Notes under the pieces: generated by a model
Databases searched by the model: none
What the model was told of the DNA's origin: nothing
The model's input: only the letters and a program-made list of their open reading frames with translations
Shown here: positions 21,921 through 33,909 of the stretch, in pieces
Layout: each line of letters opens with the position of its first letter
Numbering within the stretch: position 1 is the stretch's first letter
DNA from: Raphanus sativus
Lineage: Eukaryota; Streptophyta; Magnoliopsida; Brassicales; Brassicaceae
Assembly (NCBI RefSeq): GCF_000801105.2
Contig: NC_079515.1
Location: 36,355,407-36,419,406 of the forward strand
DNA length: 64,000 nt
Direction of reading: 5' to 3'
Position numbers and translations under genes: made by a program

Positions 21921-22302
21921 TGGCAGCCTCAGGTTTGGTGAGCAAAACGGGAGCGTTTTGAGCTTCTTCTCTAGCTTCGCTAATACCCCCTCTCAAACTA
22001 AGCGTGGGAGGAACGTCAACGCCTAGTTTGTACCTGAGATCACAAAACGAAGCAGCAGGGAGTGACTTAGTGAATATATCCGCTAACTGAAGCCTCGCCG
22101 GGATGTGCTTGACAACCAAAGAACCCAAAGCCACTCTCTCACGGACATAGTGATAATCTGTCTCAAAATGCTTAGTTCTCTTGTGAAAAGCAGGGTTTGC
22201 GGTCAGATAAATTGAGGAAAGGTTATCACCGAACAGCTCCGGGGTGACTGGAAGCGAGATGCCAAGCTCACGGAGTAGGATACTGATCCAAGCCAATTCA
22301 GA
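21809..22302 (-). mobile_element. Inverted LTR-start plus RNase H C-terminus block of the copia
   Basis: On the minus strand this reads RNase H C-terminus (AWISILLRELG, FGDNLSSIYL, KHFETDYHYVRERV, ADIFTKSL, DLRYKLGV), then a polypurine tract TTGAGAGGGGG, then the first about 175 bp of the LTR (21809-21983 on plus). All of this should be on the plus strand next to the remaining right LTR. The break points carry a GTCTGAATTGGCTTGGATCAG-like inverted repeat of about 20 bp (about 21786-21805 and 22281-22302). Confidence 0.88.
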
Positions 22303-22547
22303 CCAGAAGAGAACAGAAGAGAAAAGCAGAGTGTGATGTCATGTACGACTCTGAGATGTGGTCCAGAACTGAGGAACTCCTTTGCAGCCCTTGGATCGAT
22401 TGGAGAGTGCAGATGAATACATGTGGAAGCAACTCTAGGGTTTTAGCCTTTACTATATAAGTTTGTATTCACCATTTTGTAAGAACTCAAGAATCAAGAA
22501 ATATAAAAGTTGTTTTCATAAGCTTCTTCCCTCAACTTTCAGCCTTC

Positions 22548-22574
22548 TGGGAGATGAGCCGTGGTGGACAGTAG
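22548..22574 (+). pseudogene. Severed native 3' end of TENA_E
   Basis: Directly after the right target duplication, the TENA_E frame resumes with WEMSRGGQ and TAG at 22572-22574. It can be reached only if the whole copia element is removed from the transcript or the site is read in an empty allele. Confidence 0.85.
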
Positions 22575-23334
22575 TAAATGCTTTGGTTCAGATATCTCAT
22601 TTGCTATGTTATTTATTTTTTACTAGTGTGTGAAAGACAAACTATGTGGTTGTGATCCCGAGAAACTCTGCTTTTGAATTTTTTTCTCTTACATTGTGAT
22701 CTTTCTCGCTATCAGACACTACTAATTTCTCCTACAGTGGGGATCTGAACGAGATTAAAATTTTGAAATGAGGGACAAAGAAATCACTTTCATGATGATC
22801 TTATTTGTAGATTCACTTTGGAAGACATTCCATTACTTTAACTCTCCTCCCCGGGTGTTTGATGGAGTCATGGACGACCATGGGGACATGTGTTAGCCAA
22901 AAAAGGTAAAAGAATCATTCCCGTCTGCTCTGCCAATGGTAATAGTGTCCAATGGTCGTCTAAATTGAACACTATTACTACTCTTTGACAAATACACGAG
23001 TATTACAACACAGCACAAATCTTAGCAGAAAACACACCACAAAGTAGCATCTAGAATATAGGTTTAGAAGTATAGTTAGAGAACAGATGACAGAGACATC
23101 ATTTGATTTTGTAAATTGGTTAGAGAAATTAGAAAAAGCTATGAGGCCTATAATGGGCCCAGTGGGCTTTATCTATACTATTAAAGCAAATGTTTGAAAG
23201 AAAGAAGTGGTTAAACAAACCCGCCTTGATATCTCCGCCTTCCTTTCTATTTTACACTCTCACGTCGCCTCTTTCTCTCTGTCTGTCTCATCAATTTTTC
23301 TCTCTGTCTCTGGATCTATATTTCTATACTTACA
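22575..23334. other. TENA_E 3' flank and LPD1 promoter
   Basis: AT-rich, no coding signal. Near 23150-23170 are GGGCCCAGTGGGCTTTA site II-like elements (TGGGCY), common in promoters of plant organelle-related housekeeping genes. A pyrimidine-rich leader precedes the LPD1 start. Confidence 0.45.
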
Positions 23335-26300
23335 ATGCAGTCAGCTATCACTCTCCCCTTCTCCCAGACGTCCCTTACCAGACCCAACCCCGTGCTCGGA
23401 TCAACCGCTTCCGCCTTTTCTACGCCGAGGAGTCTCCGGTTCTGCGGACTCCGGCGTGAGGCGTTTGGCTCCTCGCCTTCGAGTCATTTATCTCTGCGCA
23501 GTGACCGAGTTCGCACCCCAAGCATCAGGAGATTCCAAGTCTCCTCCGCTGCTAGCTCAAGTAACGGCGCTCCCCCCAAGAGTTTCGATTACGATCTGAT
23601 CATCATCGGAGCTGGTGTTGGCGGCCACGGAGCTGCCTTACACGCCGTTGAAAAGGTCAATTCACTTCTTATCACGAAAACAGCTAAAGAAAATACTCTA
23701 AGATCATTTGTGAAACTCCAACACTCTGTTTAGTTAGAACACGAATCGGTCTTTCTTTTTTTTTTGTTGATCAAACGAATCGGTCTTTCTATTACATTGT
23801 CTTGACGTATATTTCACTTTCTTAATCTCTTACATATAGGTTATGAGATATGTTCTTTAATAAAACATGCTCTCTGCGTAACCGAAAAAAATTAAAAAAA
23901 AAAACAGAGATGAGTTTCAGTTACTCTGTTTCTTTACGATTTGCTCACTTTTATTTAATGGATTAATTGTATTTGATTTTAGGGACTTAAAACAGCCATC
24001 ATTGAAGGAGATGTTGTTGGAGGGACTTGCGTTAACAGAGGCTGTGTGCCTTCCAAAGCTCTTCTTGCTGTTAGTGGTCGGATGCGGGAGCTCCAGAACG
24101 AGCATCACATGAAGTCCTTTGGTCTTCAGGTATTACCAAACTCATCTCGACTCCCTACTGGTTCACACTATTTCATTTCTTGTATAAATTTGTTAGTTTT
24201 TTCTTAATGATCAAGTTTGATGACAATCAATGAACCAGTTTTATAAACTAGTACTTTATGGGTTCCCCAGGTTTCAGCTGCTGGGTATGATCGTCAGGGT
24301 GTGGCAGACCATGCTAATAACCTGGCTACCAAAATTCGAAACAATCTTACCAATTCAATGAAGGCACTCGGTGTTGACATTTTGACTGGATTCGGAAGTG
24401 TTCTGGTTAGTTAGTACATGCTTTTCTTTCAGGTTTTGACTAACTAGACAGGATCCTAACTCTTTTTGAAGTTTTTGTATTTCTGCAGGGCCCACAAAAG
24501 GTTAAATACGGGAAGGACAATATTATCACTGCCAAAAATATAATCATTGCCACTGGATCTGTGCCTTTTGTTCCCAAAGGAATTGAAGTTGATGGTACGT
24601 TTCTTGTTTTGAACATAGAGTTGCTAGGTGACAATCCTGAAAAAAAAACCTCCAGTTTTGTCTTGAAATTCTTGTATTTTGTATTTGGTGTTGCAGGAAA
24701 GACTGTAATCACCAGTGACCATGCCTTGAAGTTGGAGTCTGTCCCAGATTGGATTGCTATTGTAGGAAGTGGTTACATTGGTCTTGAGTTCAGTGATGTT
24801 TACACAGCACTTGGAAGTGAGGTAACATTATTTTTGTATTGAGCTTGCCAATATGAAAAATAGCACTTGAAGGGGATTTATAAACAAATCATTGGCTTGT
24901 TGATCCAAATTTAGAGTGTCATTTCTAATTTTCGCTTCTTTAGGTTTTCGCTACCTTACAACAATAGTTACTAACCAAAACCGGGACGCATGTTTTATTG
25001 TGCAGGTAACGTTTATCGAAGCACTGGATCAGCTAATGCCTGGATTTGATCCTGAGATCAGTAAGCTAGCTCAGAGGGTTTTGATAAATCCTAGACAGAT
25101 TGACTATCATACTGGAGTCTTTGCTAGCAAAGTGAGCCTGTTTAATTGTGCTTTCCTAATATTGTGCTACTTTCTTTGCAATGTGTCAATGTTTCTATGT
25201 ACTCATCTTTGAAATTTAAATTTGTTCTTGTATAGATCACTCCTGCAAAGGATGGGAAACCAGTTATGATTGAGCTTATTGATGCCAAAACCAAAGAACA
25301 TAAGGATACCTTGGAGGTAACACAATGTCATATCAAAGATAGTGAGATCTAATGTCTTTTTAAAGAGAATATTTTCACCCATTTGGTTTATCTCTGTTGG
25401 TTTCTTATATGTCTCCAGGTAGATGCTGCTCTTATTGCTACTGGAAGAGCTCCATTCACCAACGGTCTTGGCTTGGAAAATGTATGAGATGACACTAAAT
25501 CGCACCCCCTCTATTATTATAGTATCATCATTATTGTGAGTACATTTGGTCTTCAGAAAAGATAACGCTAAAGCTATCATTTCAACACAGGTCAATGTTG
25601 TGACGCAAAGAGGTTTCATTCCGGTTGATGAGCGAATGCGTGTGATCGATGGAAATGGGAAACTGGTAAGTTTTATTTACATTCTTACCAGCCCAATTCA
25701 GTCTATATGCTTAAAATTCCTTTCTACTTCATTAGGTTCCGAACTTGTACTGCATCGGTGATGCCAATGGTAAACTCATGCTTGCACATGCAGCCAGTGC
25801 CCAAGGAATATCTGGTAAATGGTTTATCAAAAGCCTTTTCACTAATAAATGCAGTGAATAGTTTTCTAACTCTGTGCTCTTACTCTGTTGCTAGTGGTTG
25901 AGCAAGTCACAGGTAGAGATCATGTGCTTAATCATCTAAGCATCCCAGCTGCTTGCTTTACTCATCCTGAAATTAGCATGGTGGGATTAACAGAGGTAAC
26001 TACTCTAGATGAACTGAAGACACTCGGAGAGAAAATCAAATGTAATGAGCAGTATGCTTAATGTAAGATAGTTTCTGTGATTTTCCAGCCACAAGCGAGA
26101 GAGAAAGGAGAGAAGGAAGGATTTAAAGTTAGTGTTGCCAAGACGAGTTTCAAGGCTAACACAAAGGCCCTAGCTGAAAACGAAGGAGAAGGAATAGCAA
26201 AGGTAAAGGGAAGAAGATTATTTATGGTTATTGAAAGAACAAAGAGATCTCATTGTGTTCAATCATGCAGATGATATACCGACCTGACAACGGTGAAATT

Positions 26301-26735
26301 CTAGGAGTTCATATCTTTGGGCTGCATGCTGCTGACCTTATCCATGAAGCATCCAATGCCATTGCTCTTGGAACACGCATTCAGGTAGAGGATCTTCAAC
26401 ACTCCGGTTCTTGGTTACATGTTTTGATTACTTCCATTTTGTATCTAGTTCTTGATCCTTCCTACATGTTTACTCCTATCTCTGCAGGACATAAAATTGG
26501 CAGTTCATGCGCATCCAACATTGTCTGAGGTTCTCGACGAACTGTTCAAAGCAGCCAAGGTAAAAAGCAAAAGATTCTAATTAACAACTTTCTCCAAAAC
26601 ATGCATTCAAATGAGATCAGAGACCCCCTTTTATCACATTGTTAAAAGCAAAGAATGTAACACTTTAAGATCAATTTTCAGGTTGAGGAGGATCACGCAA
26701 CAACAAGGACAGTAAGTGAAAAAGTGGCTGTATAA
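23335..26735 (+). CDS. LPD1: Plastidial dihydrolipoamide dehydrogenase (E3 of plastid pyruvate dehydrogenase)
   Basis: Fifteen exons: 23335-23655, 23983-24129, 24271-24405, 24489-24594, 24697-24821, 25006-25131, 25236-25316, 25419-25481, 25591-25665, 25736-25814, 25895-25995, 26089-26202, 26271-26384, 26488-26559, 26682-26735. Joined they give 1713 nt, 570 residues, with every junction GT-AG. Residues 1 to about 70 are a Ser/Arg-rich plastid transit peptide. FAD motif GAGVGGHG at about 92; redox-active disulfide C123/C128 (CVNRGC); NAD motif GSGYIGLE at about 260; C-terminal catalytic His538/Glu543 (HPTLSE). It re-oxidises dihydrolipoamide for plastid PDH, supplying acetyl-CoA for fatty-acid synthesis. 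LPD1 (At3g16950) is preferred over LPD2 because of the neighbours. Intact, no oddities. Confidence 0.93.
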
Positions 26736-27747
26736 AAAGAAACCAAAAACTTATTGGGGGAGGGGAAACTGAAAAAGGTTTTTGTTTGAAGAAAGAAAAT
26801 TTGTGGTTGTACTTACTTTAGGGAGATGCGAAGATAAAGAAGCTAAACACGAACGAGGATGATCCAAGAAGAGGGAGAAGAGATGATGAGAAACAACAAC
26901 CTTCGGTTAGTAAAGACTTGGTTGTTAGATCCACAAGCCTGTCTTCTTTCGTTGAGGATATTTATGCTCGAGTCTTGTCTTTGGTTTCACGTGTATTTGT
27001 TTAACTGTTTCGAATATGCTTTTTTTGTTTTTGTTTCTTTTGGTTTTCGTGTGAAAGCTATTATTTAGTTTGGCTACATCGGGTTTGACTTGGTGAGTTG
27101 TTAGAAACTTAGAGTAATCATAACTAGAGTAATCGAGAGAAGATAAAAAATGATTTGGTAAAAAAAGAAAAATATATAATTTAGCAAAAAATTATTTTTT
27201 GATTTGGTGAGTTGTTTTACAATTTATAAAAGATAAATGTATTCTTTATGACTCATTAATTTATATAATTTAAACTAATAAAACTTTAATAAATACCAAT
27301 AATCTCGTTAAAGTTTAGAATTATACATCTTTTTAAATCGCGGTTCTCGTTAAAATGCATACAGATTTCTAAAAAGATAAATTACATTTTGAAAACGACA
27401 AAAAGTATGAAGTTAACTTCTTTCATCAAGTCGCAAACAATGTGCGCCACTATTTATTCGAATTGCGGCGGTTGAAAAGAACAACTTAAATTTGAACTTC
27501 CCTCGTCTTTTCGTTTTTTTCCTTTCAGATTAGCGCAAGTTCTGTCGGTTGGTCGGTCCCATGTAATAAAAACTCCCGCGCGAGGGCATTTAAGTAAATC
27601 TCCACACCCGAAATACTAGGGTTTCCGCCCCCGCCTTCCTCCCTAACTATAAAACACCTCTCCGTTTGTATTGTCCCTCCCTAACAACTCGCCGTCTCTC
27701 TCTCTCTCTCATTCTTGATCATCAAAGTTACCCCGCTCCGATCGAAG
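26736..27747. promoter_or_regulatory. LPD1 3' flank and GATA17 promoter
   Basis: 26736 to about 27070 is probably LPD1 3' UTR. The rest is AT-rich spacer. Near the GATA start are a reversed telo-box (CTAGGGTTT at 27617), a TATA box TATAAAA at 27648-27654, and a (CT)n leader at about 27694. These place transcription start near 27680. Confidence 0.5.
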
Positions 27748-28367
27748 ATGTCAGAGGGATCAGTAGAATCGAAATCGAAGGTAGACTCTGCAGGAGAGTT
27801 ATCAGATGTTGACAACGAGAACTGCAGTAGCGGCGGCGGAGGTGGAAGCAGTGGTGATACGAAGAGAATTTGCGTTGATTGCGGAACACTCCGAACTCCT
27901 CTCTGGCGCGGTGGCCCTGCTGGTCCTAAGGTGAGTTTATTCACAACTTCAATCCTTCTCGATCACGATCACTGTCCTAATCTGAATCTGTTTTTTGTGT
28001 AAAATGCATGCAGTCGTTGTGCAATGCTTGTGGGATCAAGAGCAGGAAGAAGAGGCAAGCAGCAGCTCTTGGAATCAAACCAGAAGAGAAGAAGAGAAAG
28101 AGAAGAAGCAATAGCAGTGATAGTGATCTAAGCTTCGATGAACATCGAAACGCTAAGAAGAAGATCATCAACAAAGGTGATGATGATGATCTCACCAGTA
28201 GTAGTAGTAACAGCGAAGGAGTGAGCAAGTATTTGGATTTAGGTTTCAAAGTTCCGGTGATGAAGCGATCGGCGGTTGAGAAGAAGAGGCTGTGGAAGAA
28301 ACTCGGAGAGGAAGAAAGAGCCGCCGTGCTTCTCATGGCGCTCTCTTGTGGCTATGTTTATTCATAA
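27748..28367 (+). CDS. GATA17: B-class (LLM-domain) GATA zinc-finger transcription factor
   Basis: Two exons, 27748-27930 and 28014-28367, 178 residues. It has one plant type IV zinc finger, C42-x2-C45-x18-C64-x2-C67 (CVDCGTLRTPLWRGG, then SLCNACGIKSRKKR), interrupted by the intron at a position typical of the family. A basic stretch follows, then an acidic/serine-rich region and a C-terminal leucine-leucine-methionine motif (AAVLLMALS, LLM at 167-169). The LLM motif separates this from HAN-type B-GATAs. From memory it resembles GATA17 (At3g16870), a cytokinin- and light-responsive greening regulator, GATA17L being the main alternative. Acts in the nucleus on GATA sites. Intact. Confidence 0.88.
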
Positions 28368-28497
28368 AACGAAGAAGAATTCGTTTCTTTTTTGAGGGAA
28401 TAATTAATTTAACTAGATAGAGGAGAGATATGTATGAATGTGTAATAGTTAGTGATGTCGTGTTTTTTTTTGTTCTGGTTCCCACTAATGTTATGTA

Positions 28498-30236
28498 TCT
28501 ATTCTATTAAAAGAGAAGTCACAACTTCTTATTCATACAACTTCTTATTCATGTGTGATATTTTAGAAAATGAACTACTTACTAGAGTTGGTCAAATTGT
28601 ATTTTTAATATTCATATTATTTCATCTCAATTACTAATCGTCATATTTTCTCCTAGACCAAAACAAAACTATAATTAATCAAACATTAAACCAAAAGCAA
28701 ACTGTAATTAACCAAACCTAACAAAAAAAATCATGAAACAAAATAGAAAGGCACAAATGAACATCTACAATCATTATTATACTATAATTCATCAAAGTCG
28801 ACCAATTCATTTTAAAGCAACACTTTCTTTCCTTCTTGGTGTACATGGCGTTATCAGTTTCACTTTATTTACAGAACTTCAATTATAACTAATCACAAGT
28901 CTGAAGCATTTTGTTTTTAAGCAACAGCTTCGTTGCTTCTGGGTGTACATGGTGTGATCAGTTTCCCATGATTTTTAGAATTTTCTTCTGGTCATTTGAT
29001 ACAGTTTCATTGTTTTAGTTCTTTCATATGTGAATAATTTTTAAAGTACATTCATACATTTTGAAACTCTTATATGAACTTCATATGTGAATAAAACTTC
29101 TTCCATCGTTAACGATCGAGACTGAATTTTTTTAAAATAATATTTATATCTATTATATTAATATTCAAATTAAATAGGATATCAACTCATATTCAGTTAT
29201 AACTATCAAAAACAAATCAACTTTTAAAAATAGATAGATTTTCGTTTGATTAAAAAAACAATATTATCTTTGATATAATACATATCATTATCGATATTGA
29301 ACAAAAATATAGAATATTCCAAGCATTCTTAAAATATCATAGATTGTTGCCTTGATTTTCTGTGATATTATCCTTAATTCTTTCGAAATATTCAAAACAA
29401 AACCACCTTATATACTACAATCACGTTATATAACAACCAATTCAGATAATACTATATTTTAAAAAAATCTTTTATAAATCTTAGAGAATATACTTAATTG
29501 AATACACTAATACTAAATAGACAGCTATATATACAGATAGGAAGACTCATAATATTCTTCATCACTACAAACTCGAAACTTTAAAGCCATGTTTCAGAAT
29601 AAGATGATTTCTTTGCTCAAAAACGTCAAGCCCTTCAAGTAAGGATGGCTCATTCAAGTGAAATTGCTTCATTCGTGGAGACAGAGAACCAAATATGGAG
29701 GAGATACTCTAGAGTTAATCTTCGCTGATCAGACTGTGAGATGATTAGTCCTTATCTGTTTTTAGTAAGATTATGCGTTTATGTACTAAGTTTTGATCTC
29801 TATTATTTGATCAGGGTGATAAAATTCACTGTTCGTGCAAAAGGAATTACATTCAACGTACGCATAGCAAACTGCGTTTTGGTGAATGGCGACTGATAGA
29901 CACGTTTTCGGTGTCCATGGCAACAAGAATGTATTGTCCAACAAATTATATATGTTTAATATAGTTTGTATACTTATATATGTTTACCATTAATCTATTT
30001 GTATATCATTAATCTATTTTACCTTAAACCAATTTTTTAAAAAACTATATAGTTTATTCTCCAAATTTAAAAAAAACATAATGTTTAATTATTTACTCGA
30101 TCATATAAATCTATGGAGCTAAAAGTAATTTTTTAAAAACTATCTACATTTATCTCATGATATAATAACTTTGAAAATGACAATAAAACAATTATATACA
30201 CATAAATGAAACAAAAGCGGGCGGGTGAAAATCTAG
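28498..30236 (+). mobile_element. Non-autonomous Helitron with an RPA-like relic
   Basis: Begins TCTATTCTATTAAAAGAG after an A at 28497 and ends GGGCGGGTGAAAATCTAG at 30236, followed by T. This is the A/T insertion and TC...CTAG rule of Helitrons. The 3' hairpin has decayed (GC-rich right arm only). Internally at about 29589-29920 lies a remnant of a Helitron-associated RPA/DUF223 OB-fold protein. The rest is AT-rich. Confidence 0.8.
29589..29920 (+). pseudogene. RPA1-like/DUF223 OB-fold relic inside Helitron
   Basis: Reads ISLLKNVKPFK, an in-frame TAA, GWLIQVKLLHSWRQRTKYGG and LELIFADQ, then about 80 bp that look like an intron, then GDKIHCSCKRNYIQR and LRFGEWRLIDTFSVS. The pattern matches the replication-protein-A-like proteins carried by plant Helitrons. 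A stop codon and loss of downstream domains show it is dead. Confidence 0.65.
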
Positions 30237-30622
30237 TTCATTTGTTAATGAATTTACATATTGAGAGCAATTCAGTTTAATTAACGGAAAAGGTGTTTTG
30301 AATTTTTAATCCTTTCATTGCATTTTGCATTATCGAGAGTTGGTAGTGATTCTCACTCGCTTTTTGATGCGCGTGGGTTCATTTCTCTGTGGTTTTTTGT
30401 TGGTCTTGTCTCTATCAACACCACTTTTTGTTTTGTTTTGGTCCATTGGCGTCCCCGCTCCATTGATTTGAAATTTTATAGGAAGTTGGTTGGAAAGAAA
30501 TTCAAATTGTCTGGTTCGAGTTTACTTACCATCTTTTTCCCGTTTTGTAGATGCATCAATGAATGAATGGCCCCACAAGATAAATACTATGGAGGAGTTG
30601 ACCTCTCTAGTGTCTTGAGCTG

Positions 30623-30666
<44 letters not shown>

Positions 30667-31122
30667 AAGAGAGTCACACACATCATAGGGTCTTGAGCTG
30701 TGCATAAAGGGAACGATCTTGCCACCGTCAATGGATCCAAGCAAGTCCGGAGCCATTGCCAGAAACTATTTATTGTTCTTGATTCTTTTTCTAACCAGAT
30801 ATGTTACAAGAAAACGTCCGTCTTATTATCATCGATCACAAAAGTTTAGAATATCAAAAGCCCTAAACAACCTCTCTACTTAGATGACGATCAATAGAAT
30901 CTCCAAGAAGAAGAGTAACATATTAACTCCTAAACATAAACAACAACAAAAAAAAATCATTAGTAATAATACAAAACAATTTTCTGATACAATCTGCCTT
31001 TAAAACTTCATGCAGATCAGATCATACAAACATTTCTCCAACCAGGTTTTACTGTTATCAGCAGATGGTCGTGTAAGTAATACAATACAAACTCCCCAAG
31101 TTGTCCCTTCGGTTGAATCCAA
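30237..31122. other. Spacer downstream of ARR1
   Basis: Contains a (GA)n microsatellite at about 30627-30661, next to a directly repeated GTCTTGAGCTGTGCA (about 30610 and 30690). ARR1 3' UTR should start near 31122. No gene recognised. Confidence 0.5.
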
Positions 31123-33909
31123 TCAAACCGGGATGTCATCAATCGAGTACGCATCAAAGTCGAACTCGGTATCAACCGGTCCAATACCTTCCTGTATATA
31201 TCAACACAAAATATTAATGTTATATATTTCATTTCCAAAACGCTAACGTGGGCTTGTGATCAGATTATGCGTTTATATAAAGAAGAGAGAGCTCATAATC
31301 CAAAACCTGCTTAAGAAGTGCGCTCATAAGATCTTCTTGATTACTATACTGCTCGTGGAACGCCATCGTCTCTGACTTCACCTTCAGGGAGCTTCCCCCT
31401 CCGTTTCCATAAACCTGGTGATGCGAGACCATGCCCTGCGGTGGCTGCTGCTGGTTCCGGCTAGTGTTGTTGTTGTTTCTTGAAGAAGAGTAGGCTTCTG
31501 AATTGGAAAACGCGTCTTGATGAGAGGAAGAAAGCATACTCCGCAGATCCCAATCGTTCTGTCTACTTGAGAACAACATGTCGTAGCTAGATGTGGTGAA
31601 ACCTGCTGCCGAGCTGTTAACCTCGGAAGCAGAAGAATGTGGTTTCCGAAGAGATAATAAGCCTGGTGCACTCGCTAGCGGGAAGCTGTTCACGGGGAGT
31701 TCTTGTTGGAAGTTGCTGAAGGCCAGCGACTGTTGTTGAGTTGAGAGGTTGGCATAGCTTGTGGGTAACACTCTGCTGCTGCTCTCAGGGATACTGCTGC
31801 TCCTTCCCGAAGAGAAACCACTTATCTCAGAGACACGGTTTGGTAACATCGGCTGCCTGATGGATGATGATTGTTGTGGTCGTGAGAATGTTTGCTGCTG
31901 AGGCATCCGAAGGCTATGTCCTGCTCTTACAGCGGCAATCTGTTGTTGAATCGTCATTCGATGTTCTTGTTGTAAGCCAGCAAGCTGTCTTGGTTCCATA
32001 CCGGTCGGGACACCGTGGAGCAAGTTCATTTTGGAGTTGTCGAAGCTGAAGATGCTTCTCTCGTCCACAATGGTGGTGGAACCACCAGGGAACCCTGGCT
32101 TAGAGACCAACGCAGCAGGCCGGGTTAGACCAGATGCTTGAAGCTGTGCAAGGCTCTGTGCAGGAAGCTGACCTAGCGCTTGAAGATCAAACCCATTTAG
32201 AGTCGGAAGAGAACAGAAGCTCGCGTCCTGACCCGTCGTCATAAACGAGTTGTTTAAACTGCCTTGGTGGTGCTGTGACACTCCTCCAAGCCGTCTTAGA
32301 TATATTCTGTATTTCTGCAAAAAAAAAAATCATTTTTTATAATTTACCTATTTTTAGAATATATTTTTTCTATAAAATAAGAAAAATAGTTGAGTTTGTT
32401 ATATTCATATATATATAAATTAAATTTTAGAAATTTGACTTTTATATTGTTTTTGTTATACTATTTGGTGTAACCGAAATATGTTTGATAAAATTTAAAT
32501 GTAGTTTTAGATATAATTGGTGTAATTTTAGAAATGTGTTTTATTAGTATTAATATATACCTGGAGGTGGCTGGCTACGTTCTCCCTGGTAAGACCAGGA
32601 ACATTCATCAGCTCCAATATCTTCTTAGGAACCGCCTCTGAGCCAGGCCATATAAAGATGAATCAGAGATATTTCAACAAAATGCAAATGTGAAAGAAGG
32701 GTTTGATGAAACTTACTTTCGACGCCGAGCTGATTAACAGCAGCAACAAACTGTTGATGCAACTCAACGGACCAGACAACACGCGGCTTCTTGAGATTGG
32801 AAGCGTCTTCCTCGTCACCTTGCTCTTCTTCACCTTCCTCGTCTTTCCGCTTCCGCGAGCTGCTGCCGCTGCTGCTCCTCCAGTTGTTGTTGTTGTTATT
32901 ATTCCCTTCGTTGACAGAGGAAGAGTTGTTGTCATCATCGTCAGCGGAAACAGCTTCTCTCTGCTGCTGCTGCTGCCTCTCGCCGGTTGTCTCCTCAACG
33001 CTTCCGGAATGTGTAGTAGTAGGCATGCTCCACTCGATCCTCCTCTTCCGAACCACGTGCTGCCATATGTTCTTGAGCGCCTCCATACGTACAGGTTTGA
33101 TTAGGTAGTCAACCGCGCCGTGCGTGACTCCTTTTAGGACAACACTCTTTGAATCATCCGCAGACATCACTGAGTTATTATAAACAAGGATCCTATCTTA
33201 GGACTCAACAGTTGTATTAAAAGATTTAAACTTTTGGGAATTGAATTAAAACAAACGTACTGATAACAGGCAAGTCCATCTCAAGACCGACATGTTCAAG
33301 GAGCTTGAAGCCGTCCATGTCAGGCATGTGAACATCGCTGATGACAATATCGAATCCATGTTTGTTCTTTCGGAGCAGAGACAATGCCATCTCTGCTCTG
33401 TTGCATTTCGTTACTGAATTGGTTCACAAAAAAAAACAGAGAGAGAGAGATTCTTCATCAAAAGTCAAACTAAAGACAGAACTGTTTTTGAGTCTCCTAA
33501 CTAAACAAAGATCTCTCCTTTGAATTGACAGTTAAAACCAAAGCCTAGAGACTCTCAACACCCTAAACCAAGTCTGTATACAATGGATCTCTCAACATCA
33601 GAAACTCCCCCAGACATGATCTAAAAAAGTTTCTATTTTTAGGTTAATCAACACACATAATTATTGGGGGGGAAGAAGACACAATCAAATTACTAAACCG
33701 AACCAAAGAAAAAGATGTGATTCCGAACCTTCGTAAAGACAAGTCCTGAGCATCTTCTCTAAGATCACAAGACAAGTCGGGTCATCGTCAACGACAAGAA
33801 CTCTAAGACCCGAGGGAAACATCTCCACCACTGACTCACCGCCTTGATTCTTACCCGAACTCGATCCGAGTCCTCCTCCTCCTCTTCCGTTAAGAGGATT
33901 CATCATCAT
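31123..33909 (-). CDS. ARR1: Type-B response regulator ARR1 (cytokinin signalling)
   Basis: Six exons on the minus strand: 33729-33909, 33261-33413, 32717-33169, 32561-32637, 31307-32314 and 31123-31191. The joined 1941 nt encode 646 residues; all introns GT-AG. Receiver domain about 36-150: acidic pair in [10 protein letters not shown], phosphoacceptor Asp87 ([10 protein letters not shown]) and the lysine in [11 protein letters not shown] polyQ/polyN/acidic linker follows, then the GARP Myb-like DNA-binding domain ([19 protein letters not shown] ... [15 protein letters not shown]), then a Gln/Ser-rich activation region ending AYSIDDIPV. It receives phosphate from AHP proteins and activates cytokinin genes in the nucleus. 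The start has three consecutive ATG codons; the first was used. ARR1 (At3g16857) is preferred over ARR2 by neighbours. Intron 4 carries a transposon remnant. Confidence 0.93.
32335..32560. mobile_element. Emigrant/pogo-like remnant in ARR1 intron 4
   Basis: Internal sequence (ATAAAATAAGAAAAATAG ... TTTATATTGTTTTTG ... TATTTGGTGTA) aligns by eye with the interior of the element at 52802-53343. Terminal repeats are missing. The intron still has a good donor and acceptor. Confidence 0.45.

Larger units (their letters stand above)
17026..22546 (+). mobile_element. Ty1/copia LTR retrotransposon in TENA_E, with rearranged 3' end
   Basis: Target duplication GCCTT at 17026-17030 and 22542-22546 (six bases if the following C is counted). 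Left LTR 17031-17432, ending CA. The primer-binding site TGGTATCAGAGC (initiator-Met tRNA type) follows directly at 17433. Right LTR is complete only for its last 233 bp (22309-22541), identical by eye to 17200-17432. Identity of LTRs means a recent insertion. The 3' internal region holds a tandem duplication and an inverted LTR/RNase H block, listed separately. The LTR starts CA/TATTAG, not the canonical TG. Confidence 0.92.

Noticed and set aside
23207..23599. Longer alternative 5' frames at LPD1
   Set aside because: Only the frame starting at 23335 joins in phase to the 14 following exons and gives a plastid transit peptide.
28008..28336. Antisense frame opposite GATA17
   Set aside because: Mirror of a Lys/Glu/Ser-rich coding exon, which produces long open antisense frames by composition.
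31384..31671. Second minus-strand frame inside ARR1 exon 5
   Set aside because: Overlaps the Gln/Ser-rich activation domain in another frame; no independent start or conservation.
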